Part shown: positions 44,655-55,371 of the stretch, piece after piece
How positions within the stretch are numbered: position 1 is the first letter of the stretch
Layout: each line of letters begins with the position of its first letter
Assembly (NCBI GenBank): GCA_021234155.1
Contig: JAJEKV010000006.1
Span: 14,276,902-14,340,901, forward strand
Length of the DNA: 64,000 nucleotides
Source of the DNA: Isoetes taiwanensis
Taxonomy: Eukaryota > Streptophyta > Lycopodiopsida > Isoetales > Isoetaceae
Direction of reading: 5' to 3'
Program-made: the position numbers and the translations under genes
The notes under the pieces: model-generated
Seen by the model: the letters and a program-made list of their open reading frames with translations, nothing else
Told to the model about the DNA's origin: nothing
Database searches by the model: none

Positions 44655-44677
44655 GGGTAAAAGCATGAAAGGGTGTC
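44655..44677 (+). repeat. Unpaired terminal sequence of the GGGTAAAAGC family
   Basis: Seen: GGGTAAAAGCATGAAAGGGT, matching the MITE end at 7789 except for AA/TT in the middle. No inverted partner was found in the window. It could be the left end of the element that carries gene A1 (ATG 235 bases further in), with the right end beyond the window. Confidence 0.55.
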
Positions 44678-44911
44678 TATAAATGTAGCCCTTTTTATAC
44701 ATATACATATGTACCGAATGCACATTTTTGGAATAACTGTCATCATGACCCGCTAGTAACTGCCATGATTAATGGCTATCCACCACTCTAAAACCGCAGA
44801 ATTTTTAGATTTTGAAATTCTTTACCAAATTCTTTCTTGGTTTGCCACTCGTTCACTATCCCGCCCCTGCCTTCTCTGCTTGAATTCCGATCACGAATTC
44901 TTCATCTAGCT

Positions 44912-47327
44912 ATGGCCCCAAAACGCCCCCAGATCAGTGCTTGCTCATCACCACAGCCCAAGCAAGAAGCCAGTGCATCCGGCAGTGGAATCTTACCTCC
45001 AAGGAGTTTACGTTTGGGTTCTGATGTGATCCAAGCCAAAGACCTCCGTGATAAACATGCAGAGGCCCACATACCCAACCTAGAGATGGTTATGAACGAG
45101 GTATGGGGTGAAGCTCCAAAAAATAGACGAGGATTTAAGGAAGGAAGAATCCAGAACGCATGGAAAGATGATTTTTTTAAATATTATGAATTGGTTTATG
45201 GCAAGAAATAGGTTACAAACCATTATATTTCTACCTATTTTGCCAGAGCATTTGCTCTTCATTTGAAGGGACGGCTTGTTGATTGGATGGACGTGGCTAG
45301 GACCGCCAAAGATCTTGCCAAAACTTCAGAAATTACAGAGGACCCTACAACAGGTAAATCCTCAAATATCAAACAGGACATCGTATTGCAGCATAATATT
45401 AGAGCCCTGGGTTATTCTAGATAAGATGTTGACACAATAAAGCAGTTACTTAAGCATGGGTTGGAGGAGAAAACTAACCTATTGAATGAAGTAGAAGCAC
45501 TGGAAGAAAAAAAGAGGGATGCATTGAAGGTCATCAGCCGGATTGAGGGTAGAAAGGATATGCTATCCGAAGATCTGCAGCAGATCTGCCAGAAAATAGA
45601 TGAGACAAAACAAAAATTTGACAAATTGTCCCAGGATCCTGCTGGAAATCAAGTTATCTTCGGAGTGTTGAAGTACAAGTTGGAAGACTTGGTTATGAGT
45701 AGACATGAGAAAGATAACAGCACTCTTCTAAGCTAGAAATTGGTTTGCAGGAAGCAACTAAAGAAAGGCATGAAATCTCAATTGAACAAGCAAAGGAAAA
45801 ACTTAATTGCATTGAATTGGTTCAGCAAAGGCATTCACAGATTTTGGATTTCATGGGGAGAGCAGGACCTATTGTTCTGCACCCGAGGCCCTACCCTGTA
45901 GGAGCTACTTCTATAGAGCAGTTCATCACATTACCTATTGTGGCCAAGGCTTTGGCAAAACTGGTTTGTTGCTGCTACCTCCATGCAGAGATGCTTATTG
46001 CCTCTTCTGCTTGTGTTATCTGGTCCATGAAAGACAGAATTGCATAAAAGGTTGCATCTGGGATGAGGGCATTCGAATTCAGCTTGGTTTCCTTGCTGTG
46101 AAAGGTATGCATTGCTCTCAACTAATTTAAACTTATATTTCTCTAATTCATATTTGTTATTGTAATCTGCATAGTTCTACATGTATGGCTTTCAGTGCAT
46201 TGCTATTCCTTGTACATGTATAACTTTTAGTGTACATCTGTAAGCAGAGGTACATAGGCATATATTTGCTTGTTTATTGATGCTTTGATTTTTGAGCTTG
46301 GACTGCAGTTGTATCAGTTGTACATGTATCTAATGGAGTCTACATCTGCAAATAGATGTACATGCATTTATTTTTAGAGTGCATCTGTAGATGGATTCAT
46401 AAGTATGTGCATTTTTTACGTATATGTGCTTTTTTTGGGCATAGATCTACATTCCCTAACTGGATACCTGGGTACATCTGGGTACATCTGGGTGCATCTG
46501 GGTGCATCTGGGTACATCTATGTACATTGAGGAACATGTACATGTACATTTGGCTACAGTTAAATGTAGTTACGTATATTTGGTACATTTTACGTACATG
46601 AAATGTACATGTTGAAGCAGAATGTACCAGATATTTCTCATTGTTTAAGTTCTGTTTTCATGTTCTTTTATGTCTATTGAAATTTAGATCATTTGTTTGT
46701 TTGCAGATGAGGTTGTTCCTATCCCAGAAGCAGCTTTAATGGCTGATGTTCTTGAGCCATCTGCATCGACTCTCTTTACGGATTTTATTGAGCATAAGCA
46801 GACCGAATCTGTAGACCCTCAACCTTCCAGCTCCAGATCACCAATGACATTTACAAATCCCTGCAATAGAGCCATCCGCAAAAAGCCTCCTCCTAACATG
46901 GCAAAGTGAAGTTGAGGAAATAGAGAGGATGGCACTTGAGAAAGCTAAAGCGCTTTGTGTGCAGAGCCTTCAATGACTCGCCGCAATGTAAAACACTTTC
47001 ATCACCAAGTGCTAAATTAGTAATTGGAGAAGCTCCTAAGAAAGATTCAAACCACGTCTCATCATCATCTGCCAGTGCCGCCTGCACTGCATTACGAAGC
47101 TACAAAGGACACAGATCCAGATTTTATCCCAGGAGATACCAGGGAAGAGGAAGTTGAGTTGGTAGTTGAGTCCACTCCAAAGAGGAGGCAAAAGAATGCT
47201 GGTGATGTAACTCCAAGAGGAAAAAAACAGGCAAAATCTCTAGCAACAAAAAAATGTCCTCCGAAAAGAAAAAATCTCCAGGCAAAAAAGTGCCACCACC
47301 ACCAAGAAAGAGGTATGTCCAAGATGA
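44912..47327 (+). pseudogene. Gene A1, 5' part (coiled-coil, lysine-rich protein), decayed
   Basis: The ATG at 44912 opens MAPKRPQISACSSPQPKQEA. The frame is coherent to 45736 but holds in-frame TAG (45209) and TAA (45422). It has an N-terminal block with EVWGEAPKNRRGFKEGRIQN … FALHLKGRLVDWMDVA, which aligns with gene A2 (KLWGDRVPNKSGY … YYLHIKGEAVNWKSF), then a long coiled coil (NEVEALEEKKRDALKVISRI). A frameshift near 45715 continues it to GRAGPIVLHPRP. A donor (AAAG/GTATGC near 46104) and acceptor (TTTGCAG at 46706) frame an intron. Later exons are acidic then lysine-rich (DPDFIPGDTREEEVELVVES) and end RK-R at 47310 before GTATGT. The gene resumes at 62163. Family unknown. Confidence 0.5.
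46468..46540 (+). repeat. 10-bp tandem repeat TGGGTACATC in intron
   Basis: Seen: five units of TGGGTRCATC (46469-46518), followed by related TGTACATT words. The whole intron is rich in GTACAT. Confidence 0.75.
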
Positions 47328-47613
47328 ACTAATTTTGTTAAACATCTCAGATTTATGGGTAAAAGCACGCTGTGGTGTTCCAATTCGGCTGTCCCCCCTG
47401 TCCCCCCAAAATGTGGCGTTGCATCCACCACTTTTGTGGTATGAAAGTATAATTATGGCACCGCTTAGCTGCCGGTATTTTTTGTTAGATTCAAGCAGCT
47501 CTGTTGGAAAGTATGATATATTAAAAAAAGGATCTTACCAAATTTGGCTTTACAAAATTTGGCTTTCCATTGAAACCTCTGTACCCGAGAACTAAATTTA
47601 CATGCATGATTTC

Positions 47614-48105
47614 CTAAGCAACAGGAAATGCTGGTATGACTGGCTCGAGAACTAGTGCATCCAAAATTATTGTTTTCTGCACTAAAGCATCTAAGCTTTC
47701 TGCAGTCATCCTGCAATTAACAGATGAGGTTTGCCGCTTTCCCGCATCCCCCGATGGTGGTACGCACTCGCCAAGAAACCCGGCCAAAACCCGTTGCTGC
47801 GAGTCGAGCGGACAAGTGACAGAGAACAAATATACCACCGCCCTTTGCAAAGAAGATGTAACATAAGCCGATGGACCTTGTCTAAGAGCTCTCTTCCCAT
47901 CAATCTGACTCCAAGCATAGCCATTGAAGGTCCAAAGATCCACCGTTGTATGCCTTTAGGTTGGATTCAAATCAGCAAAGAAGGTGGATTTAGGCATATC
48001 CACCTTCGTGAGATTGATCACGAGCCCCCTGCTTAGCATGTGCCGAATGCCCTCCTCGGTCACCCTACAATAGCCATAGTGATCTCCGAACATGGATCCT
48101 ACCAT
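47614..48105 (-). CDS. Unidentified ORF pair near the left end of the transposon
   Basis: The minus ATG at 48105 reads MVGSMFGDHYGYCRVTEEGI, then a helical HMLSRGLVINLTKVDMPKS to a stop at 47956. The next frame (47943-47614) starts MDLWTFNGYAWSQIDGKRAL and stays open to 47614. The two may be one gene with a shift or intron at about 47950. No domain recognised. It lies between the left TIR and the GGTGT tract and could be a further cargo gene. Confidence 0.3.
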
Positions 48106-48305
48106 GTTGCCGAATGAACTTCTTCGAATTGGCGAATTGGGAATGAAACGCCAAAAATCAGACGAGGAACAGGATTTAGGACCCGATCCTTTTCTAATGA
48201 TTAGAAGAGGAATGTAATTATTATCGTGGGTGTCTAATTTCAGAAGTGTTAATGAGAGCAGGCTAGGCAGATTTTTTATGTCAGACGAAATAGGATAAAA
48301 GTGAT

Positions 48306-49130
48306 GTGATGTGATGTGTGGTGTCGTGATGGTGTGGTGTTGTGTGGTGTGGTGTGGTGTGGTGTGGTGTGGTGTGGTGTGGTGTGGTGTGGTGTGGGTT
48401 GCGTTATGTCCATGGTGTCATGTGGGTATGTGCATGTTAATGTATGATCTGGAGAATCTCCCCCCTCACCCCACCACACCCCATCTATCCCACCACCATA
48501 GACTACCACCACATCTTTGCGACCACCACATTACCACCACATGCACACACATCCCACCACATCCCACGCCACACCCCTCCACCACCACCACCACCACACT
48601 CCACCACCACCACATCACACCACAATCCACAACACCACACCACACCACCACCACTACACCCCCCCACCACACTCCACCACACACCACCACGACCACTACA
48701 CCCCACCGCCACACTCCACCACACCACATCATAGCACCACACACCACTACACACACCACCACCCCCACCACCACACCACTCCACCACACTCCACCACCAC
48801 CACCCCCCACCACCACCACCCCCACCACCACGCCCCACACACCACTCCACCACACCCACCACCACCCCCCACCACCACACCCCCCACCACCACCACACAC
48901 CACTCCACCATCCCCCACCACCACAATCCACCACCACCACCCCCCACCACCACCACACTCCACCACCACTCCACACTCCACCATTTGGTGTGGTGTGTGG
49001 TGAATGGTATGGTGTGTGGTGGGGTGTGGTGTGGTGTGTGGTAATGTACACAGCACTAAGGTGCTCGTTCTGGTGAATATGATGAGTGTGTGGCATGGTA
49101 TGGTGCATGGTTTGGTGTGGTATACACATC
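48306..49130. repeat. Strand-switching GGTGT / CCACC microsatellite
   Basis: Seen: (GGTGT)n on the plus strand at 48306-48405, then 500 bases of CCACCACC/CACACC at 48465-48985, then GGTGTGTGGTG again to about 49130. G-rich and C-rich blocks on the same strand are complementary, so long hairpins are possible. The G-rich blocks also suit G-quadruplexes. Long Thr/His/Pro frames here are composition artefacts. Confidence 0.85.
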
Positions 49131-49204
49131 CTAACAGTTTAGTGTTCATTTCATGCATGCTATTGTTCAAGAGGTTTTACGGACCAACATCCAGAAATTA
49201 AGAT

Positions 49205-52200
49205 TCGCCTCTTCGAGCTTTTGAGAAGCTAAAACCCCGGTTTGTTGTGAAATTGAAGGACTTCAATAGTTGCCGTTGTATTCAAAGACGTGAGGATGCA
49301 AATGCTAGTGGATGGACTCAATGGGATGAGAACCAAACATCCTAAGAATTGCACTTGCACCTGCAATGTTTGTAGATCACATGAACTTGGTCAATGCGGG
49401 CACACCAAAGATAAAATTGCAAGTACAGGAAGCTTGTGGAGATCTATATTGTGTCCAAAGAGTGAATTAGATGAGTTTCACAAGAAGGCGTGCATCCTTG
49501 GAAATTGTGAGTCGTGGGGAATCAAGAAGTTTCGCACATGTCCCATGGAAGGAAGTGGCGAGGGAAAGTGAAATGGGAGTACATTGACTATGAAAAAGAC
49601 AACGCCTCGAAGTTCGGTAGGAGACTCGACTCATCAAGACAATGAGACAGAACCCAAGGAGCTTCTGGATAAACTGAAAGAGCGTCTAAAAATCTTTCCA
49701 CTGCATAATTTCAGGTACCAATGGCAGGCAAAACAGTTTAAGGAGCTTCTGGAGAATCTCCCAGCAGATGCATGTCTCTCGGTAGTGGATTTTGCAGAGA
49801 ACTATACATTCAAGGAACAAGAGGAGGTGCAGTCGATGCGTTGGAAAAATAACCAGATTACCATTTTGGTTCAAATAACATATCAGTACTAGGAAATTGC
49901 CCACCTTCGGTGGGCATTCCATGTATTTGGACATGGAGTGTTTGTTTATGAATGTTTCGGCTCACATAATTTAGAGTTTTAAAAGAAACAAAACAACCTT
50001 CACTATTTCTATTGCATGCTCCAGCATAATAATGGCATAAAAAAATTGATACATTGAGCAACTTACTTCTGGACAGTAAAACACAAAATGCTCCCATACT
50101 CAAAAAGGAGGTTAATTTCCTGGAAACAAAGCATACAATCTACTTATTTGAATATTATCTGCAAGTACAACACAATCATATATACATTATAATCTGGCAA
50201 GAAAAAAAGGACCATGGCAAATGGGATGCCATCTTGAAACTCTGCTACAAATCCATGGCTTGTGGTCTTGATGAAGATACAGATGCAAGTTCCTGGATCA
50301 TCACAATGTAAAATTAGGCCACAAACATTGCCCTAGAAATTGTAGTTATGGCTGCCAAATAAAGCAATATGTACTTCATTTGAATGCTCCTCTATCTGCC
50401 AGGCCCTAAACTGGATATGGGATGCAAAATTTCAATTCTTCTTTGCTCTCTCTTAGCTTTCTTTTCCAGCTGCTCTTCATTGCCTCGATGCATTACAATA
50501 ATCCGCATTCAACTTTTTGATGACAAAGCTTGTTACCTTGCGATTGCTTATGAGAAGATTTTGAAACTTCCAAGCTTGCGAATTACTTTGTACTGGGCAT
50601 GCAACTCCAGTTTTTCCTTCAACTCTAGTTTTTCCTTCTATTCATGCTATGTGAAGAAACTTCAGATGCGGATTTTGTGCAGCGTTCCCAGCCTTCAAAT
50701 CCAAATATTCAGTCATGCTTCAAATCCTAATATTCAGTCATGACCAAATTTTTTTCGGAGGAATGCTAATGCTGCTAAAGAGCCTGCCGAAACTTGTGGG
50801 TCTGCATGCAACCCTAAATATTGAAAAAACCTCTGGCATATCTAAATGCACTATACCTTATCTTTGAGACTCGAAGCAGTTTCGGCAGATCCAAGATGTT
50901 GTCGACGAATTACAGGAAGCAAACCCTCTTATAGTTGCTGCCTCTGCTACTTAATCTTCAATAGGGCAATCAAATGCCCATGGTCCGATTAAGTAATGGT
51001 TCCATATTACTTTCAAAATGAGCCTTCAACACAACACGCCATAGCCATAACCACCTTGAAGATGTTGTGTCTTGCAAAACTGCCATCATCGAGAGCTCAT
51101 CGCCATCGCCATCGCCCAGAGCAGGGATTTTTTTTTTCTTGGTCTTACTCGTATAATCTTTTCCATCGAGCTGCGAAATCGTGGCCATAGCCACGATTAC
51201 GCCATAGCCAAGCTTAACCTAGAGCTGCTCCTGCCGCAAACAAAAAAAAAACGCTAGGAAAGGTAATCAGGAAACGATGCAGATGATGCCACGTGGCCTG
51301 GTAGAATCTCAGCCGCCCATTCTAGGGCGCCATTCAAGACAGACATACACTATAATTTTATAATATAGGATGACTCAGTGGCAGATGAGATTATCAAGGA
51401 AACACATTACTATGTATCAGATGATAGGGAACACGATACTTTGTTCGTGCAACACTGCTTCATGAAGCACCACAAATATCTGGAGCAGAAAGGAAGGGTT
51501 CCAAAGAGACATTATGTGTTTTCAGATGGTGCAGCATCTCAATTCAAGGCTTCTAGACCATTTTACTTTGTGGCTAGGTACACAAACGACACTGATGTCT
51601 ATATGATGTGGAAGTTTTTTGGTTCTAACCACGGGAAAGGTGAACACGATGGCAAAGTCTGGCCGAAGTTGAAGAGATGGTTAAGACAACCGCAATTAAA
51701 ATACAAAGAAAGATAAAATTGGGTAATGCTCATGAAGTGGTAGAAGTTGTCAAGAGATGTTCACTTGTGGAGAACACATCCAAACCCAAGAAGAGGAAGA
51801 ATATAAAAAGGTTCTTTTGGGAAGTCAAGGTGGAGGATATAGATAGAAAGAAAGCATGGGGTGCGAAAAGATTTTTGGACACTAGGCGCATCCATTGTGT
51901 ACATGCATTCAATCCTGAATCTCCATTGTAGTTGCACACGAGGGAACTTTCATGCTTCTGCAGCTACTGCTTGGATGGCATGTGGGACAGTTCTGTGAAC
52001 ACGCACTACGTTGATGATTGGAAACTTCAAGTTATTGTACCATCCTCCAATGTGCATACCGACATTGAGGACCGTAAATCCAAAGAGGTCCTTGTTTCTC
52101 CTCCAATCCCACGATGTTAGCAGAGGCACTTAGAGTTGGTGATAATTTTGTCTTTGTCGTTGCTCAAAAGGGAATGATGAGGGTTCTGAATTTTGGATTC

Positions 52201-52505
52201 TGATGTGCACAAAACCAAAATGGATAGTGGAGAAAGACTTCCAACTCAATGGAACATGGTACCTCGCCGGTGATAGTGTCATAGAAGGTATGTATTACAA
52301 GAAGGGCGCAAGATCAACCGTCGGCTATGATCTTTGCAAAGAAAAGACGCCTACGCGATAGTATTCACAACACGGATCGTGCAATCGACTTCACATGCCA
52401 CCAACTAAACGTCAAAACAGATCTGTATATAGGCTGGATCCTTTAGATGAGGAGAAAATTTTACAGAATTTACCCGAAGTTCTTTCTGATGATGATGAAA
52501 TATAA
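49205..52505 (+). pseudogene. HGKG-type transposase of the 14.77-kb element, interrupted
   Basis: N-terminal Cys/His region (49290-49571): NCTCTCNVCRSHELGQCGH, LWRSILCPKSELDEFH, KACILGNCESWGIKKFRTCP. Next comes WEYIDYEKDNASKFGRRLDS and, after a shift, SVVDFAENYTFKEQEEVQSM (first acidic residue). The gene is broken at about 49885 by foreign DNA and resumes at about 51368: ETHYYVSDDREHDTLFVQHC, RHYVFSDGAASQFKASRPFY (second acidic residue) and MMWKFFGSNHGKGEHDGKVW, then in other frames VEDIDRKKAWGAKRFLDTRR, FQLNGTWYLAGDSVIEGMYY and a C-terminus DEEKILQNLPEVLSDDDEI to 52505. This text is shared by uncharacterised transposases I associate with Sola-like elements. Catalysis is impossible in this copy. 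Confidence 0.7.
49890..51366 (-). mobile_element. Foreign block inside the transposase, with a minus-strand first exon
   Basis: Splits the transposase between VQITYQ (49885) and the downstream DDREHD block. On the minus strand 51194-51005 opens MAMATISQLDGKDYTSKTKK with a basic run and then acidic GDGDGDE, resembling a first exon. A TATA-like CTATATTATAAAATTAT lies near 51358-51374 on that strand, with plant promoter phrases around 51300. Repeated GCCATAGCC words occur at 51040, 51183 and 51202. No clean duplicated target or terminal repeats were found, so its nature (captured gene segment or unknown element) is open. Confidence 0.4.
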
Positions 52506-52509
52506 AACC

Positions 52510-53700
52510 ATTCTGTAGTTTTTAGAACTCATGTGAAGTTTTGTGCTTCAGCTGTGAAAATGAGTTTGTCTTGATTTCTTTTGAAGATTTGAATTCTTCA
52601 AACACTTGATTCCTTTGTTTGTGAGATGAATTGAATATGAATTTTCATTGAAATGAATCGAGGTTACAATAACAATTATGTACATAAGAAAGATATCTGA
52701 TGATTTAAGTACGAGGTGACTCATGCACCTACATACTTCCCAATACATATGTTCCTCTCGGTTCCAACTTTTGTTGCTTCTAATCTTAAAACTTCAAGCA
52801 TGAACACTCTAACATCAACTAGATCCCGGTCTGAAATGTCCACAACCTGCAGTTAACCACACTTTGTCAATAACGAGTTTGGTTTGTCTCACTGCATTTA
52901 AGTTGACTTACTAGATCGGGCAACAATATATTCACTCCTTTTAAGTACCTCCTCACAAATTTGTGCATAAACGAACATACGGCCGGGAATACATGAATGA
53001 CCATCGATTTGAAGAGGCGTTCGAAATTTTCACAACATCCGAGGTTGTAAAGCTGAAATTATTGTGTCCAAGCAATTCCGGAACCTCGCACTCAAAGTTT
53101 GTTGTCATTGTGCCACAACAAAGAAAATGCAACGAAAGCAAGCACTAACCTCTCAATATGTCCGCTTCGCCATGCAAGCCCGAAGCTATCAAAGTGATAT
53201 ATCCCCTCGGTTTATATCTCGTGTGAGACACGCGTGGCTTACAATCAGAAAACAGGTCCAGTGATGTCCATCACAAGCAGGCAAAGACATGTACTGGCAC
53301 TTATCCAGATTCACATGTTTCCTTATTGTTTTGTAACTATTTGTGTCCTTGGACAATGTCGAGTGAAAAAGAGGAAAATGGATGGCTCATTCCTTGGAGA
53401 ATCAAGTAGTATTCCATGTATCTGCAAACATATGCATATCATCTGGCACAATCCTGATGATCACAAATCAGATGAAAGTATCACCTTGAGAAGAGGAGGA
53501 TCAATTGATCATTGAACCACTTTGCGTGATCGGCTTCCAAAATTTTGATGTCGGTGGAGCTAATCACGCGGCGGTTTCAGTTCCACTCAACACCACTTCC
53601 GGATGTGTATTTGGCTTTAGATAGTCGGGGGGACCCGAGCTCTATCATCTCTAGTTCTAAACACACACGAGAACATTTGCTCACAATCCATTCAAATATT
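52510..53700. other. Transposon interior without clear gene
   Basis: Minus-strand open segments (53141-52953, SNRWSFMYSRPYVRLC) with a donor-like GGAG/GTACTT could be exons, but no family or start is visible. The remainder is AT-rich. Confidence 0.25.
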
Positions 53701-53759
53701 TTAAATTGAAAAAGTACAACACATATCATAGAAATTTTTTTACTTATATTGACTTTCAA

Positions 53760-54400
53760 AGAGTTTTACAAGATTCATTTATGAAAATACTTGTCGAGCA
53801 TTTTCATGCAGTTGCGCGACTCTTCAGAATCCCACATGTTCCACATTTGATGTTCCTTCACATAAGCTGGCACACTTTTTGCAGCCAGAAGTCCCTCCAG
53901 CCATGGTTTGAGTTGCTCCAAAAGGAAATTAAAATCCAACCCAGCCGGGAGCAAAACTATTTGGACATATCATTGTGTTCTACCGGGTTGGCGAACCCTT
54001 ATATCTCTTTGTCATCTATCAACAATGTGTTTGTCACCTGGTATCTCCAAAATTTCTGGTACACTTTGGACAGATCCTTAAGGAAAATTGGCTTATTAAC
54101 CACTTTTAATTTTGTGTTGGTGCAGTCATCCTGATTCCAAATAAAAAGAAATCTGCCCTTATATTCCTGCAGCAACTTTTTCGTCAACAAGTCAACATTA
54201 CTCTTAGCCATGCTGGACCACAATGCAATCTCAAATTTTGAAAAACACCATTCTAAGAACTCCTGAAATCCAGGCCTGGAAACTGCGAACTTTTGATGGT
54301 TCAATTTCTGGATGATCACTTCGCTCCGGCCGATGCAGGGGATCCTCTCTTTCAAGTCATAAAACTTGCCTAAAACCCCATTAAAATCCGAACAAGGAGA
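53760..54400 (-). pseudogene. FCP1/NIF-type (HAD) phosphatase fragment
   Basis: After an acceptor-like TTAGGCAAG the minus strand reads FYDLKERIPC, VSRPGFQEFLEWCFSKFEIA, LWSSMAKSNVDLLTKKLL, KLKVVNKPIFLKDLSKVYQK and NTLLIDDKEI, then a stop (54000), GFANPVEHND and further stops. These are the central and late motifs of FCP1-homology phosphatases (RPGF.EFL, S…NVD, NTLLIDD.P). The N-terminal DxDxT catalytic motif is not seen and in-frame stops occur. Probably a host gene segment captured by the transposon, downstream of gene A2 on the same strand. Confidence 0.65.
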
Positions 54401-55079
54401 ATTTCAGTTAACCTCTTGGTTTTGTTGGTTGAGGTTGTATTGGACTCGTTGAGCGATGCATCTTGTCCAGATCCGGGTTTCTTTGTCAACTTCATCACCG
54501 CATCCGCATTTGGCTCATATTCAAGACCAAAACTTTTTTTTTCGGTGAAGGACCCCGCATGAGAATGAATCTCAAGGGAATTAATTTTCCCCTAAATCAG
54601 ATGCACTAGGAATCGCCGTGATGGCTTCCATTCTTGGTAGCATTTATCTCTCGCAACATAATTGAAATGAGGAAGACCACGTAAAAAATACAAAAAAATA
54701 AATCATGTATGTGGCATCGGTACTTACTTGATAATGATCGCATTCGATTGACTATCCAAATTTCGTTTTGGAGTCTCCACGCCGTCGGCGGTACCGGGAT
54801 TGACTTAGGAGTATCAAATGGGGTGAATTATAGGTACAACCGGGAGGTATCTTGCGCCTCATAACTGATCGAGGCGGGATAACCGTTGGATATCCTTGGT
54901 CTCAAATTTCGCAATCTGCAAACACTAAGTCGATGGACACGTGACAACATCGGTAAACATTAGTTAAGGCACTTGTTTGCAGCGAATCTATATTGTTTGC
55001 AGCGAACAATATCAAGCCTGGTGAGTTGACAACCATTCAAGAGGGTCACGCACTAGGCTTTTTACTCTCTTTTCGATGT
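54400..55079. other. Transposon interior, nothing recognised
   Basis: No ORF of interest. A short tandem ttgtttgcagcgaa occurs twice at 54974-55008. Confidence 0.3.
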
Positions 55080-55162
55080 TCCTGTTTATATATATCTAAA
55101 GTGCCCCCTAAAATGAGCGAGCGATCTCATCCCAGGGGGCACTTTAGATACAATAAACAGGA
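55080..55162. repeat. 83-bp foldback (hairpin) element
   Basis: Seen: 55080-55117 and 55126-55162 form an inverted repeat (TCCTGTTT…CTAAAGTGCCCCCT against AGGGGGCACTTTAG…AAACAGGA) with only a few mismatches and an 8-base centre. It lies downstream of the 3' end of gene A2. A small MITE or a transcript-end hairpin are both possible. No clear target duplication. Confidence 0.8.
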
Positions 55163-55371
55163 CAAGCAAAAGAGACTAAGCCAGCCAGGATGGAAGAGAC
55201 TAAGCCAGGATGAAAGATTCCTGAGTACAAGCATCGAGACTTCCCAAACCTTGCTTTCACCCCTCTTTGGACTTACTTGTGTCTATTGGTTCTTGTGGTA
55301 CCACTCGAACACCAAAAGCCAAAAGCCATGTCTCAGTCATAATGTGGCCACAAGTGGGGTTGCAGCAGGTT

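Noticed and set aside
48311-49170. Long open frames rich in Thr/His/Pro or Gly/Val/Trp in the GGTGT/CCACC tracts (also 56071-56811)
   Set aside because: They are open on several frames of both strands purely because of the microsatellite composition; no domain and no coding bias.
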